A model generated the notes under the pieces. The model had not been told where the DNA came from and searched no databases. It was given only the letters and a program-made list of their open reading frames with translations. From positions 1-64,000 of the forward strand of contig LUYE01000024.1 in the NCBI GenBank assembly GCA_001602645.1: a DNA stretch of 64,000 bases, in the 5' to 3' direction. Below, in pieces: positions 41,329-50,077 of this stretch (position 1 is its first letter; each line of letters opens with the position of its first letter). The DNA is from Methanosarcinales archaeon Methan_01 (GTDB lineage: Archaea > Halobacteriota > Methanosarcinia > Methanotrichales > Methanotrichaceae). The translations under genes and the position numbers were made by a program.

Positions 41329-41802
41329 CTACTCCTCTTGGCCGGACCTCACGAGGACGGCAGGGCCGCGGCGGATCGTCATCATCTCCTCGGGGGAGAG
41401 GACCGCCCTCCCGGTGGCGATGAGGCGCCCTTCCTCATCGACGACGAGGACCTCCTCCCCCGCCCTGATATCGGGGTCGACGCCGACGACGTGCTTTGCG
41501 AAGGCTGTCCCCCCCTTTGCCACGTAGGGAGCCACCTCGCTTTTGATCACGACCCTCTGCCGGGGCGGGGGAAGAGAGTCGTAGAGGAGCTTTGCTCCCA
41601 AAGCGCTCAAGGTGAGAAGGCCGTCTCTCGCCCTCACCGTCGCTATCCTCTCGCCGTCCCGGTGAAGGTGCCTCAGCCTTCCGGTATTCGAGAGCTGAAA
41701 GGTCGTATCGTCCCCGAAGAGGGCCCGCCCGCAGCCGCGGCCGAACTGGAGGTCGGCTATCATTCTTGCCCTTCTGAGCATCCTTCTCGGGTTTTGCATC
41801 AT
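41329..41802 (-). CDS. PUA-domain RNA-binding protein
   Basis: A 157-aa protein of an archaeal family with an N-terminal FGRGCGRALFGDDTTFQLSNTGRLRHL segment and a C-terminal PUA domain (about residues 80-150: RVVIKSEVAPYVAKGGTAFAKHVVGVDPDIRAGEEVLVVDEEGRLIATGRAVLS). PUA domains bind structured RNA in tRNA-modifying enzymes such as archaeosine transglycosylase. This protein has no catalytic domain. It is divergent from glyA. Confidence 0.82.
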   Translation of the reverse strand: MMQNPRRMLRRARMIADLQFGRGCGRALFGDDTTFQLSNTGRLRHLHRDGERIATVRARDGLLTLSALGAKLLYDSLPPPRQRVVIKSEVAPYVAKGGTAFAKHVVGVDPDIRAGEEVLVVDEEGRLIATGRAVLSPEEMMTIRRGPAVLVRSGQEE

Positions 41803-41913
41803 CGGCTAAAAAGGCTGCCGATACACCCCGCGCTACGAGAGGCGCGCCGGAGCACCATAACCTATTTTGCCCCCGAGGCAATCCTCACCAGAGATCGTTT
41901 ACCGGTGATTTAA

Positions 41914-43158
41914 TTGAACTTCCTGGATGATGTGGACCCCGAGATCGCCTCCGCCATAAGAAAAGAGCTGGAGCGACAGAGAAACGGCCTGGAGCTGATC
42001 GCCGCCGAGAACTTCACCAGCCCCGCGGTGATGGAGGCCTACAACAACGTGATGACGAATAAGTATGCTGAGGGCTACCCTGGCAAACGATACTACGGCG
42101 GTTGCACCTTCGTCGACGTCGCTGAGAACCTGGCGAGAGACCGTTGCCGGGCTCTCTTCGGCGCAGAGCACGTCAACGTCCAGCCTCACAGCGGCTCCCA
42201 GGCGAACATGGCCGTCTACCTCGCCCTCCTCAAGCCCGGCGATACCGTCATGGGGATGGCCCTCGACCACGGCGGCCACCTCTCCCACGGAAGCCCCGTC
42301 AACTTCTCCGGCAAGATCTATAACGTCGTCCACTACGGCGTCAACCGCGAGACCGAGATGCTCGACTACGGCGAAATTCTAAAGATCGCGAGAGATTGCT
42401 CCCCAAAGATGATCGTCACCGGCGCCTCGGCCTACCCGCGGACCATCGACTTCAAAGCCCTCCGGGAGGTGGCCGACGAGGTGGGAGCCTACCTGATGGC
42501 AGACATTGCCCACATCGCGGGGCTCGTCGCCGCCGGCGTCCACCCCTCGCCGATACCCCACGCCGACGTCGTCACCACCACCACCCACAAGACCCTTCGG
42601 GGTCCAAGGGGCGGAGTCGTCATGTGCCGGCAGGAGATCGCCCCCGCCATCGACAGGGCCGTCTTCCCCGGGGTCCAAGGCGGTCCTCTGATGCACGTCA
42701 TCGCCGCAAAAGCCGTCGCCTTCAAGGAGGCCTCGACCCCTGAATTCAAACGCTACCAGGAGCAGATAGTTAAGAACGCCGCCGTCATCGCCAAGGCCCT
42801 TCTGGAAAAAGACTTCGAGCTCGTCAGTGGCGGGACCGACAATCACCTGATGCTCGTCAAGCTCTTGAATATGCCCTACTCCGGCAAAGACGCCGAGGCG
42901 GCCCTGGAGCGGGCGGGGATCACCCTCAACAAGAACACCATACCCTTCGATCCGACGTCGCCGTTCATCACCAGCGGGATCAGGATCGGGACCCCGGCCG
43001 TCACCACCCGGGAGATGAAGGAGCCGGAGATGGTCCAGATCGCTGAGATGATCGCCTCCGTCCTCCAGAATATGGGGGATGATAAGGTGATAAGCAGAGT
43101 TCGGTCCGAGGTGGCGGAGCTCTGTCAGAGGTTCCCCCTCTACCCGGAGCTGGGATGA
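41914..43158 (+). CDS. glyA: serine hydroxymethyltransferase
   Basis: A 414-aa PLP enzyme that interconverts serine and glycine while loading a one-carbon unit on a tetrahydropterin. Marks: [48 protein letters not shown], and the PLP lysine in [14 protein letters not shown] (about residue 227). Its start is TTG 41914, after GGTGAT. Its stop overlaps the ATG of folD, so serine-derived one-carbon units pass to the next enzyme of the same operon. Confidence 0.96.
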   Translation: MNFLDDVDPEIASAIRKELERQRNGLELIAAENFTSPAVMEAYNNVMTNKYAEGYPGKRYYGGCTFVDVAENLARDRCRALFGAEHVNVQPHSGSQANMAVYLALLKPGDTVMGMALDHGGHLSHGSPVNFSGKIYNVVHYGVNRETEMLDYGEILKIARDCSPKMIVTGASAYPRTIDFKALREVADEVGAYLMADIAHIAGLVAAGVHPSPIPHADVVTTTTHKTLRGPRGGVVMCRQEIAPAIDRAVFPGVQGGPLMHVIAAKAVAFKEASTPEFKRYQEQIVKNAAVIAKALLEKDFELVSGGTDNHLMLVKLLNMPYSGKDAEAALERAGITLNKNTIPFDPTSPFITSGIRIGTPAVTTREMKEPEMVQIAEMIASVLQNMGDDKVISRVRSEVAELCQRFPLYPELG

Positions 43159-43997
43159 TCATCGACGGCAAGGCCCTCGCCTCGGAGCTGGAGGCGGAGA
43201 CGAGGAGGAGGGTCGAGAGGCTCGGCCGAAGGCCGGGGCTTGCGACGATCATAGTGGGCGATAACCCCGCCTCCATGATGTACGTCAGGATCAAGCACTC
43301 CGCCTGCGACCGGGTCGGGATCAGGTCGGAGAACGCTCGCCTCCCGGAGGGCACAAGCCTCGAGGAGATCGTCGGGACGATCGAAAGCCTCAACAAGAGG
43401 GAGGACGTCAGCGGGGTTCTCCTCCAGCTCCCCCTTCCCCGGGGGCTTGACCCATCCCGAGCGATGGCGGCCATCGACCCCACAAAGGATGTTGACGGCT
43501 TCCACCCGATGAATATGGGCTCCCTCCTCGCCGGGGCCGAGGGGCTCGTCCCCTGCACCCCGAAGGGGATCATCTGGGCCCTCGAGCGGCTCGGCGTCTC
43601 CCTGGAAGGGAAGGATGCGGTGATCGTCGGCCACAGCAACGTCGTCGGAAAGCCCCTCGCGGCGATGATGCTCAACAGGAACGCCACCGTCTCCGTCTGC
43701 CACGTCTTCACCAGGGACCTGGCGGCCCACACCCGGAACGCCGAGATCCTGGTGGTGGCGGCGGGGGTCCCCGGCCTCATCCGGGGGGATATGGTCCGGC
43801 CGGGAGCCTACGTCTTCGACGTCGGGATAAATCGGGTCGGGGACAGGACCGTGGGGGACGTCGAGTTCGACGAGGTAGTGAAGGTGGCGGCGGCCGTCAC
43901 CCCCGTCCCCGGGGGGGTTGGGCCCCTCACCGTCTCGACGCTGATGAGCCAGACGGCGACCGCGGCTGAGATGCAGATGAAAAGGAACGGGAGATGA
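43155..43997 (+). CDS. folD: methylenetetrahydrofolate dehydrogenase/cyclohydrolase
   Basis: 280-aa FolD converting methylene- to formyl-tetrahydrofolate. Marks: [14 protein letters not shown] with the catalytic Tyr/Lys region (about residues 47-60), [22 protein letters not shown], and the Rossmann [18 protein letters not shown] (about 157-174), ending [15 protein letters not shown]. It overlaps glyA by 4 bases. Its presence beside glyA suggests a folate branch of one-carbon metabolism next to methanopterin, consistent with acetoclastic methanogens. Confidence 0.95.
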   Translation: MIIDGKALASELEAETRRRVERLGRRPGLATIIVGDNPASMMYVRIKHSACDRVGIRSENARLPEGTSLEEIVGTIESLNKREDVSGVLLQLPLPRGLDPSRAMAAIDPTKDVDGFHPMNMGSLLAGAEGLVPCTPKGIIWALERLGVSLEGKDAVIVGHSNVVGKPLAAMMLNRNATVSVCHVFTRDLAAHTRNAEILVVAAGVPGLIRGDMVRPGAYVFDVGINRVGDRTVGDVEFDEVVKVAAAVTPVPGGVGPLTVSTLMSQTATAAEMQMKRNGR

Positions 43998-44014
43998 AAG
44001 CCGGATGAAAGGGT

Positions 44015-44617
44015 GTGCTTGAGTTGTCTCTGGTGGTCGGCTTTGCGGGGAAGAAGAGGGCGATTTTAGCTGGAGACAAAAGAAGGATCGCCTTCTTTGG
44101 CAGAGCCGAACGGCTGGAGGAGGAGCTTTACGGTGGCGAGATCAGGAGCAGCGAGGATCTCGAGAGGAGGGCCGTAGAGTTCGGCTCAAAGATTGCGATC
44201 ACCGACGGCCGGGAGAAGGTCTGGAAGAGAGGCGGCGTCCAGGTGGGGGAGGTGACGGAGCTCTCCGCCGAGAGGCAGAGGCGTAGGAGGGTCTACCTCG
44301 TCCCCGGAGGGTACCTCCTCGTCGAGGTCGATGGCCAAAAGGCCGAGATATCGAAGAGGGGGGCGTCGACGCTGATCATCCTCGGAAACAGGTTCACCCG
44401 AGATTTCGCATTCAAGCGGCTCGGATCCGGGATGCCGCCGGACGAGGCGTCCTTAAGATCCCTTTTCGAGGAGGTGGGGAGGTTGACCGCCTCCGTCAGC
44501 CCCGATTACACCATTCTCATCTCCGACTCCGTTCATCCGGACCCCGAGGCCGTCCTCCTCCGGGCCCTGAAGGAGGACTGCGAGGAGGGAGGATGGGAGC
44601 TCTCCGGTCCTGCGTGA
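44015..44617 (+). CDS. DUF2121-family protein of methanogens
   Basis: A 200-aa protein beginning (GTG start) MLELSLVVGFAGKKRAILAGDKRRIAFFG, a pattern like the proteasome-type self-processing fold starts but without a known active site. It is conserved in methanogens as I recall (DUF2121, COG4079). The C-terminal half (DYTILISDSVHPDPEAVLLRALKEDC) is typical. It lies between folD and mobA and overlaps mobA by 25 bases. Function unknown. Confidence 0.75.
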   Translation: MLELSLVVGFAGKKRAILAGDKRRIAFFGRAERLEEELYGGEIRSSEDLERRAVEFGSKIAITDGREKVWKRGGVQVGEVTELSAERQRRRRVYLVPGGYLLVEVDGQKAEISKRGASTLIILGNRFTRDFAFKRLGSGMPPDEASLRSLFEEVGRLTASVSPDYTILISDSVHPDPEAVLLRALKEDCEEGGWELSGPA

Positions 44618-45261
44618 TCCTCGCCGGGGGCGTCGGAAGGAGGATCGGCTCTGAGAAGGCGTTCCTAGAATTTTTCGGCATGACCATGATCGAGAGGGCC
44701 GTCGAGGTGGCGGGCCAAGTCGCAGGCGACCTGGTGGTGGTGGGAAGGGACATGGATCAGCTCCGAAGGCTGAAAGCGGTCGTCCCGGAGGCGAGGCTCG
44801 TCGCCGACTCCGTCCAGGGGTTCGGCCCTGTGGCGGGGCTCGCCGCTGGTATGGCGGCGGCCGAAGGCGAGCTCGCCCTGGCGGTCGGCTGCGACCTCCC
44901 CTTCATCAACCCCCGGGTGGTGGACCTCTTATTCGACCTCGCCGAAGGCTACGATGCCGCCGTCCCGGAGAGGGAGGGCGGTCTCCTCGAACCGCTCCAC
45001 GCAGTCTATAAAGCAGGCTTCATGGCCCGGGCCTGCCGGGAGGCTCTCGCCGCTGGCGAGCGGAGGATCCGCCCCCCCCTGGAGGGGCTGCGGGTAAAAA
45101 CGGTATCTTTGGACCTCCTCCGCCCCCTCGACCCCGATCTCTTGAGCCTCTTCAACCTCAACACCGATGAGGATCTCATCGAGGCCCGCAGGATCGAGGA
45201 GGAGGTCAGAGGTGGCGCCGTAGGATCAGGTATATCACGTAGACGATCAAGGCGAAGATGA
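44593..45261 (+). CDS. mobA: molybdenum cofactor guanylyltransferase
   Basis: A 222-aa nucleotidyltransferase that attaches GMP to molybdopterin, used by formylmethanofuran and formate dehydrogenases. Marks: CVILAGGVGRRIGSEKAF (residues about 7-24), ADSVQGFGPVAGLAAGM and AVGCDLPFINPRVVDLL (about 95-111). The last 20 residues (AVGSGISRRRSRRR end) are encoded on DNA that also encodes the C-terminus of a minus-strand membrane protein, a 56-base convergent overlap. Confidence 0.9.
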   Translation: MGALRSCVILAGGVGRRIGSEKAFLEFFGMTMIERAVEVAGQVAGDLVVVGRDMDQLRRLKAVVPEARLVADSVQGFGPVAGLAAGMAAAEGELALAVGCDLPFINPRVVDLLFDLAEGYDAAVPEREGGLLEPLHAVYKAGFMARACREALAAGERRIRPPLEGLRVKTVSLDLLRPLDPDLLSLFNLNTDEDLIEARRIEEEVRGGAVGSGISRRRSRRR

Positions 45262-45388
45262 CAACCCCGGCGAGAAAGCCTATGACGTTCCAGAGGAGGA
45301 CGGCGACTATGAAGGCGAGGACGAGGAGGAGGGCGTTCTTTGCGAGGGAGCCGCTCCCTCCGGTTCGGACTGGAATCTGACGAGTCAT
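45206..45388 (-). CDS. 60-aa membrane protein, tandem family member 1
   Basis: Polar N-terminus (MTRQIPVRTGGSGSLAKN), then a two-part hydrophobic run ALLLVLAFIVAVLLWNVIGFLAGVVIFALIVYVIYLILRR. It shares LLW, F, VVI/VYVIYL-like positions and length with the two neighbours upstream. A TATA-like TTAAAAAC stands about 25 bases before ATG 45388, so it is probably leaderless. It overlaps the mobA 3' end on the other strand. Confidence 0.6.
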   Translation of the reverse strand: MTRQIPVRTGGSGSLAKNALLLVLAFIVAVLLWNVIGFLAGVVIFALIVYVIYLILRRHL

Positions 45389-45449
45389 GGATCGGGCTCT
45401 TCCCGTCTAGTTTTTAACGATTTCCATCTCCTCTTTCGCCATCACGCCA

Positions 45450-45632
45450 TCAGGTCCAGCTCTGGAGGAGGCGGTACACCAGGTAGACGACGGCAGCGAA
45501 GAGGACGAGCCGGAGGATGACCCCCAGGAAGTTCCAGAGGAGGGCGACGATCACCACCGCCAGGACCACCAGGATGATGTTCTGCTCGCGGCTCCGGACC
45601 CTGCCCGATCTGCCCACCATTCTGCATCTCAT
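45450..45632 (-). CDS. 60-aa membrane protein, tandem family member 2
   Basis: Basic N-terminus (MRCRMVGRSGRVRSREQN), then IILVVLAVVIVALLWNFLGVILRLVLFAAVVYLVYRLLQSWT. It is closely similar in layout to member 1 (LLWN, then two helices ending VYLVY). ATG 45632 is chosen because a TATA-like TTATCAAAAG lies about 25 bases before it; ATG 45620 is an alternative. Function unknown. Confidence 0.6.
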   Translation of the reverse strand: MRCRMVGRSGRVRSREQNIILVVLAVVIVALLWNFLGVILRLVLFAAVVYLVYRLLQSWT

Positions 45633-45687
45633 GGCCGGGAGGTGGGCCCTGCCTTTTGATAACCCTTTCCATCTGATCCGAGCCAAA

Positions 45688-45942
45688 TCAGGATCGAGAC
45701 CTTGCGACGAGATAGAGGACGTAGACGATGACGAAGGCGAGGAGGAACTTGGATAGGAACCAGTACGCATCCCAAAAGATGAAGGCGAAGAGGAGGGCGA
45801 GGAAGAGGAGGCCCGCCGTCTTCTCCTTCCTCCTCTCCTCCCCCGCCTCCGTCGGGGCCGCTGGCCGATCCGTATCGAGATCTGCACCGCGATCCGTCTC
45901 CCTGGCCCTCCTCCTCCCCTTCCCCAGCACCTTCGGCCTCAT
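45688..45942 (-). CDS. 84-aa membrane protein, tandem family member 3
   Basis: A longer charged N-terminus (MRPKVLGKGRRRARETDRGADL...ERRKEK), then AGLLFLALLFAFIFWDAYWFLSKFLLAFVIVYVLYLVARSRS. It has the same helix pair and VYVLYL end as members 1 and 2. A TATA-like GGTTATTATCC stands about 25 bases before ATG 45942. The three genes point the same way, each with its own promoter-like element. Confidence 0.6.
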   Translation of the reverse strand: MRPKVLGKGRRRARETDRGADLDTDRPAAPTEAGEERRKEKTAGLLFLALLFAFIFWDAYWFLSKFLLAFVIVYVLYLVARSRS

Positions 45943-46245
45943 GCCCTCCAGTTTTGGGGAGGCGGATAATAACCCTTTCCCGCCGTCTCCAGGCGCCTTC
46001 TGCCACCTCCTAAACCCGCCTTCCGGGGCGGAGTACCCTCATCTCGTCATCTGGTCATCTCATCATATCCTCTCTCCTCAACCAGACCCACCTTCCTCGA
46101 CTCCGCCACCTCGGCCGACCTGACCTCGACGGCAGCTCCGCCGGAAACTGCGCCGATGGTTCGGAGCCGTCAACATTTGGCCTTCAGCCCCGAGGAACCA
46201 AAAGCGTTATACATCCCCTCTCCTCTGGAGGGGTGGTGATATCTT
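45943..46245. other. intergenic region before tyrS
   Basis: Contains the TATA-like sequence of the mini membrane gene at the left and a plus-strand TATA (GCGTTATACATC, about 46204-46215) for tyrS at the right. A small hairpin (CCCCTC/GAGGGG, 46216-46233) lies just before the tyrS ribosome-binding site. Nothing else is recognised. Confidence 0.45.
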
Positions 46246-47199
46246 TTGGAGAGGCTTGAGCTGGTGATCAGGAACGCGGAGGAGGTCGTTACCCTCGACG
46301 AGCTGAAGGTGTTGATGGAGGGAAAGGAGAGGCCGAGGGCGTACGTCGGGTACGAGCCGAGCGGGAAGGTCCACATGGGCCACATGCTCACCGCAAACAA
46401 ACTGATCGACCTCCAGGCGGCCGGCTTTCAAGTGGTCGTCCTCCTCGCGGACCTTCACGCCTACCTCAACGAGAAGGGGACCCTGGAAGAGGTGAGGGCG
46501 ACGGCCAACTACAACCGGGACTGCTTCATCGCCCTCGGCCTCGACCCGAAAGAGACGGAGTTCGTCTACGGGACCGACTACCAGCTCGAGCCGGAGTACG
46601 TCAAAAACGTCCTTAAGATGGCGAGGAACACCACCCTCAACCGGGCTCGCCGGTCGATGGACGAGGTGGGGCGGAACATGGACAATCCCCACGTATCCCA
46701 GATGATCTACCCCCTGATGCAGGCGGTGGACATCGCGGCCCTCAGAGTCGACCTCGCCGTCGGGGGGATCGACCAGAGGAAGATCCACATGCTGGCGAGG
46801 GAGGAGATGCCGAAGCTCGGCCTCCAGCCGCCGGTCTGCCTCCACACTCCGATCATCTCCGGCCTCAACGGCGGGAAGATGTCCTCCTCCAAGGGGAACT
46901 ACATCTCCGTCGACGACTCCGCCGAGGATCTGGAGAAGAAGATCATCTCCGCCTACTGCCCGGCAAAAGACATAGAGGGCAACCCCGTCACCGAGCTCTT
47001 CAAGTACCACATCCTCCCCCGCCTCGAGGCGGTCACCATAAGGCGGCCAGAGAAGTTCGGCGGCGATGTGACATACGATAAGTACGAGGCTCTGGAGGCG
47101 GACTACCTCGCCGGGAAGATGCACCCCCTCGACCTCAAGAAGAGCGCCGTCGAGCACCTGAACGCGATCCTGGAGCCGGTGAGGCAGAAGATGGGGTGA
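46246..47199 (+). CDS. tyrS: tyrosyl-tRNA synthetase, archaeal type
   Basis: A 317-aa class I synthetase charging tRNA-Tyr. Marks: YVGYEPSGKVHMGHM (HIGH-like, residues about 34-48), tyrosine pocket residues in NYNRDCF and YPLMQAVDIAAL, and GGKMSSSKGN (about 208-217). The short C-terminal anticodon domain is typical of archaea. It starts with TTG after a GGTGGTGAT site. A small hairpin precedes it in the leader. Confidence 0.95.
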   Translation: MERLELVIRNAEEVVTLDELKVLMEGKERPRAYVGYEPSGKVHMGHMLTANKLIDLQAAGFQVVVLLADLHAYLNEKGTLEEVRATANYNRDCFIALGLDPKETEFVYGTDYQLEPEYVKNVLKMARNTTLNRARRSMDEVGRNMDNPHVSQMIYPLMQAVDIAALRVDLAVGGIDQRKIHMLAREEMPKLGLQPPVCLHTPIISGLNGGKMSSSKGNYISVDDSAEDLEKKIISAYCPAKDIEGNPVTELFKYHILPRLEAVTIRRPEKFGGDVTYDKYEALEADYLAGKMHPLDLKKSAVEHLNAILEPVRQKMG

Positions 47200-47430
47200 A
47201 GGAACTGATCTTTAAACGATCTTATTTTTTCATCTACATTCAAGTAAAACAATAGATTCAGCTGGATCTGACCACATCCGAAGTTTGGTATGATGCTCAG
47301 CCACATATGCTGGCAAATATGACGTATTCAATCCTATTTTTGACACCTACACTATTTAGATCACGATATCAACCCTTTCGCAGCATGTACCCGCTTTTGC
47401 AGATTAAAAAAGTTATCTGGAACGTCTTCA

Positions 47431-47850
47431 TTATTGTCCGATGATGAGGTAGTTCACTATGAATGTGAATGGATCATCGTCGTTTTCATCATTTATGAAT
47501 CCCACGAACCTTCCCTGGACCTCCCCCATTGAGTTGACTTTGAACTCGCCGTTGGTCCACTTCCAACCTCCCTGGATGGCTTCCTGGGTCCAGATGCCAA
47601 TATCATCGATCGGTCTCGGACCACTGCCGGTGCCGAAATCAAAGCTCCAACCATTTAACGCTACATATGCAGCAGTTCCTGGTGTAAACCCTCCTACTTT
47701 AAAATCCGCATTACCGGAGCCGACTACATTTGTGCCTTGAGCAGTTCCTGTCCTGAAGATCAGTTCCTGAGCAGATGCATGTGACATAATCAAAAATATT
47801 AACACTACCGACAGAGTCACTACCATCTTTTTCCAGTTCAAGTTTATCAT
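47431..47850 (-). CDS. 139-aa secreted protein of unknown function
   Basis: A signal peptide (MVVTLSVVLIFLIMSHASA, residues about 9-27) is followed by a beta-rich domain with Gly/Asn/Trp-rich strands (GSGNADFKVGGFTPGTAAYVALNGWSFDFG, WKWTNGEFKVNSMGEVQGRFVGFI). It is A+T-richer than the neighbouring G+C-rich genes and has A+T-rich flanks, suggesting a transferred or fast-evolving gene. Possibly a small surface protein. Confidence 0.6.
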   Translation of the reverse strand: MINLNWKKMVVTLSVVLIFLIMSHASAQELIFRTGTAQGTNVVGSGNADFKVGGFTPGTAAYVALNGWSFDFGTGSGPRPIDDIGIWTQEAIQGGWKWTNGEFKVNSMGEVQGRFVGFINDENDDDPFTFIVNYLIIGQ

Positions 47851-47917
47851 ATATAATCGTCATCGTTGTTACTATATGAATATTTCGGCAAATGATTTGG
47901 GATAACATCTAAATGTT

Positions 47918-47965
47918 TCGACTTTATATATCCAACAATCCTGCATGGAAAGCAAAAAAAGGTTG
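47918..47965 (+). repeat. dispersed 48-bp repeat, copy 2
   Basis: Matches 19218-19266 over its whole length with one gap, sharing CGACTTTA/TGACTTTA, CAACAATCC, GCATGGAAA and AAGGTTG. It lies between the secreted protein gene and the aldo/keto reductase gene, in A+T-rich DNA. Confidence 0.6.
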
Positions 47966-48041
47966 CAAAGCGAGGTTAAGATTTAATGAGTTATACAATC
48001 TAAAACAAATAGCATAAGTACCAGGCGCATTGCCCATAGGC

Positions 48042-48899
48042 TTACAACACGCCCCGATAGAATGCGAGCCTCCTCGCGTACGGCCGGAAGAGGGCGAGCA
48101 GCTTCTCCTCCTCTTCACTGGACAAAGGCTCAGCTTCCCGCCCCATCTGGGCGAGGAGCCGGACCTCCTCGGAGGTCGAGCAGCCGACGATGATGAGGGA
48201 TACATCCTGAGTTAAAGCATACCGGAGGAGCAGCTCGGGGCCGATCCCGGCTTTGGGGTTCAGGTAGTGGGAGCCACCCAGGACCTTCATCCCGATGACG
48301 GCGATCCCCCGCTCCTTCGCCGCCGCGAGGGTTCCGTCGAGAAACCCGCCGATCACCCCCTCCAGCGGGTTTGCCGGGATGAGGATCGAGTCTACGGGCC
48401 AGTTTTCGACGGCATACGTGATGATCGAGGGGTCGTGGTGGCCCGTCACGCCGATGAGCTCTGTCCTTCCGACCTCCTTCGCCTCGGTGAAGGCCTCTAG
48501 GGCCCCGCCCGGCCCCTCGATCTCCCTGAGGTCCTGGCGGGTCCTGACGTCGTGGATCTGCCATAGGTCGATGTGATCGAGGCCGAGGGTGCCGAGGGTC
48601 CGGTCCAGGTCGGCCCTGGCGCCGCCAGCGGTCCGGGCCGCCGACTTGCTCGTCTGAAAGATCCGGCCCCGACGCTCGGGATGAGATCGCCAGAATGCGC
48701 CGTAGTAGCCCTCGCTCCCCGAGTAGGCGGGAGCGGTATCGAAGTAGCCGATCCCCGAGGCTGCGGCCTCCTCAATCACGGCAGCCGCCCTCGCCTCCTC
48801 GCCGCAGGTCCGAAGAACCCCCTCGCCGCCGAGGCCGACTGCGGTGACATTGCGGCCGGTCTTGCCGAAGGGCAGGGTCTTGATCTGAGTTGTGCTCAT
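48042..48899 (-). CDS. aldo/keto reductase family oxidoreductase
   Basis: 285 aa from MSTTQIKTLPFGKTG (ATG 48899). An NAD(P)H-dependent TIM barrel: LPFGKTGRNVTAVGLGGEG, GIGYFDTAPAYSGSE with the catalytic Asp and Tyr, the TSKSAARTA lysine position, and LDHIDLWQIHDVR with the histidine. The C-terminal part is shorter than in ferredoxin-containing archaeal members. The substrate is unknown. Confidence 0.85.
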   Translation of the reverse strand: MSTTQIKTLPFGKTGRNVTAVGLGGEGVLRTCGEEARAAAVIEEAAASGIGYFDTAPAYSGSEGYYGAFWRSHPERRGRIFQTSKSAARTAGGARADLDRTLGTLGLDHIDLWQIHDVRTRQDLREIEGPGGALEAFTEAKEVGRTELIGVTGHHDPSIITYAVENWPVDSILIPANPLEGVIGGFLDGTLAAAKERGIAVIGMKVLGGSHYLNPKAGIGPELLLRYALTQDVSLIIVGCSTSEEVRLLAQMGREAEPLSSEEEEKLLALFRPYARRLAFYRGVL

Positions 48900-49004
48900 C
48901 GCCACCCCATCCAGCACAAATCTGCTCGGAAGGCCTCGGCCACCTCAGACTGCACTGACCTGATCAGAGGTGGACCGAATCCGATCTTTCTAGCTCTTCC
49001 AGCC

Positions 49005-49298
49005 CTACTTCTCGCCCCTCACCATCACCCTTCCGGCGGTGATGTCGGCGGGGAGGGGGAAGTAGTTGGAGAGGTTCTCCTTCACCCACTCCGAGGCGAT
49101 CTCGTTCGACCGCTCGGCTCCGGCCTCCTCCTCGAAGAAGTTTATGAAGGCTACGAGGCCGTCCCCGCAGTCCACGCCGTAGTACTTGATGAAGCCGGGG
49201 ATCTCCCGGACTCTAGGCAGAAACCTGTCCTCCACAAGCCTCATCACCTCGCCGACCCGCTCCTCGTCGGTCTTGTAGCGCCTTATGCTCAGGTACAT
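49005..49298 (-). CDS. 97-aa protein, probable ferredoxin-like (ABM) fold
   Basis: Begins MYLSIRRYKTDEERVGEVMRLVEDRFLPRVREIPGFIKYYGVDCGDGLVAFINFF. The strand-helix-strand pattern and PGFIKYYGV-type core resemble small antibiotic-biosynthesis-monooxygenase-like proteins, which act as dimers. No catalytic residue can be assigned. Confidence 0.6.
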   Translation of the reverse strand: MYLSIRRYKTDEERVGEVMRLVEDRFLPRVREIPGFIKYYGVDCGDGLVAFINFFEEEAGAERSNEIASEWVKENLSNYFPLPADITAGRVMVRGEK

Positions 49299-49516
49299 TT
49301 TTCCACCACCTATGTTTATGAACCGTCTCCGATAATAACCTTATCCGAAGATGCCAATCTTATCGGCCCTGGGGCTTGAGCTGAAAGCTGGATCGACCAA
49401 CTTCCACCGGGGAGCTCTTTTGGAAGAGCCCTCCTTGAAGGGGAGGGTTTTTGGCTGGATAGAAGTAGAGATGACATTGATGACGGTCTTTCTGGCGAGA
49501 TCTTGAGGGAGGCTCT

Positions 49517-50062
49517 ATGGATGGAGGAAGGAAAGTTCAGGTGAAGCTCCTCGAAATTGACCATCAGATGGCTGCTTTAATGGAACGGTGTGCCGGGGAG
49601 TTTGAGGCGCATTTCAGGGTGAGCTTGGGCGAGAACTCCGAGGTAGCAGGAGTGGTGATCGCCCAAACTCTGGCGATGGTCGAGGCCGACCCGAGGGATC
49701 GGCCGTGGGGGGGCTACTTAGCCATCGATCCCCTCACGGCGAAGGTCGTCGGCACATGCGCCTTCAAGGCGAGGCTGGCGGAGGACGGCTCGATCGAGAT
49801 CGCCTACTTCACCTTCCCCCCCTTCGAGGGAAAGGGGTACGGAACGGCGATGGCCCTCCAGCTGATCGAGATGGCAGAGTCGTCCCGAAAGGTCGGGAGG
49901 ATCCTGGCCCACACCCTCCCCGAGAGGAGCGGATCGACGAGGATCCTCGAAAAGGCCGGGATGAGGCTCATCGGCGAGGTTATCGACCCGGAAGATGGCC
50001 CTGTATGGCGGTGGGCTTGCGATCTCGAGGGCGCGGGATCGGGGAAGCCCCGACCGCCATGA
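49517..50062 (+). CDS. GNAT-family acetyltransferase
   Basis: 181 aa resembling ribosomal-protein acetyltransferase RimJ/L-like enzymes. The acetyl-CoA motif is FEGKGYGTAMALQLIEMA (about residues 109-126). GGYLAID and VVGTCAFK strands come before it, and ILAHTLPERSGSTRILEKAGMRLIGEVIDPEDGPVWRW after it. It is followed after a few bases by a methyltransferase gene in the same direction. Confidence 0.85.
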   Translation: MDGGRKVQVKLLEIDHQMAALMERCAGEFEAHFRVSLGENSEVAGVVIAQTLAMVEADPRDRPWGGYLAIDPLTAKVVGTCAFKARLAEDGSIEIAYFTFPPFEGKGYGTAMALQLIEMAESSRKVGRILAHTLPERSGSTRILEKAGMRLIGEVIDPEDGPVWRWACDLEGAGSGKPRPP

Positions 50063-50077
50063 GCAAACTTGAGAAAT

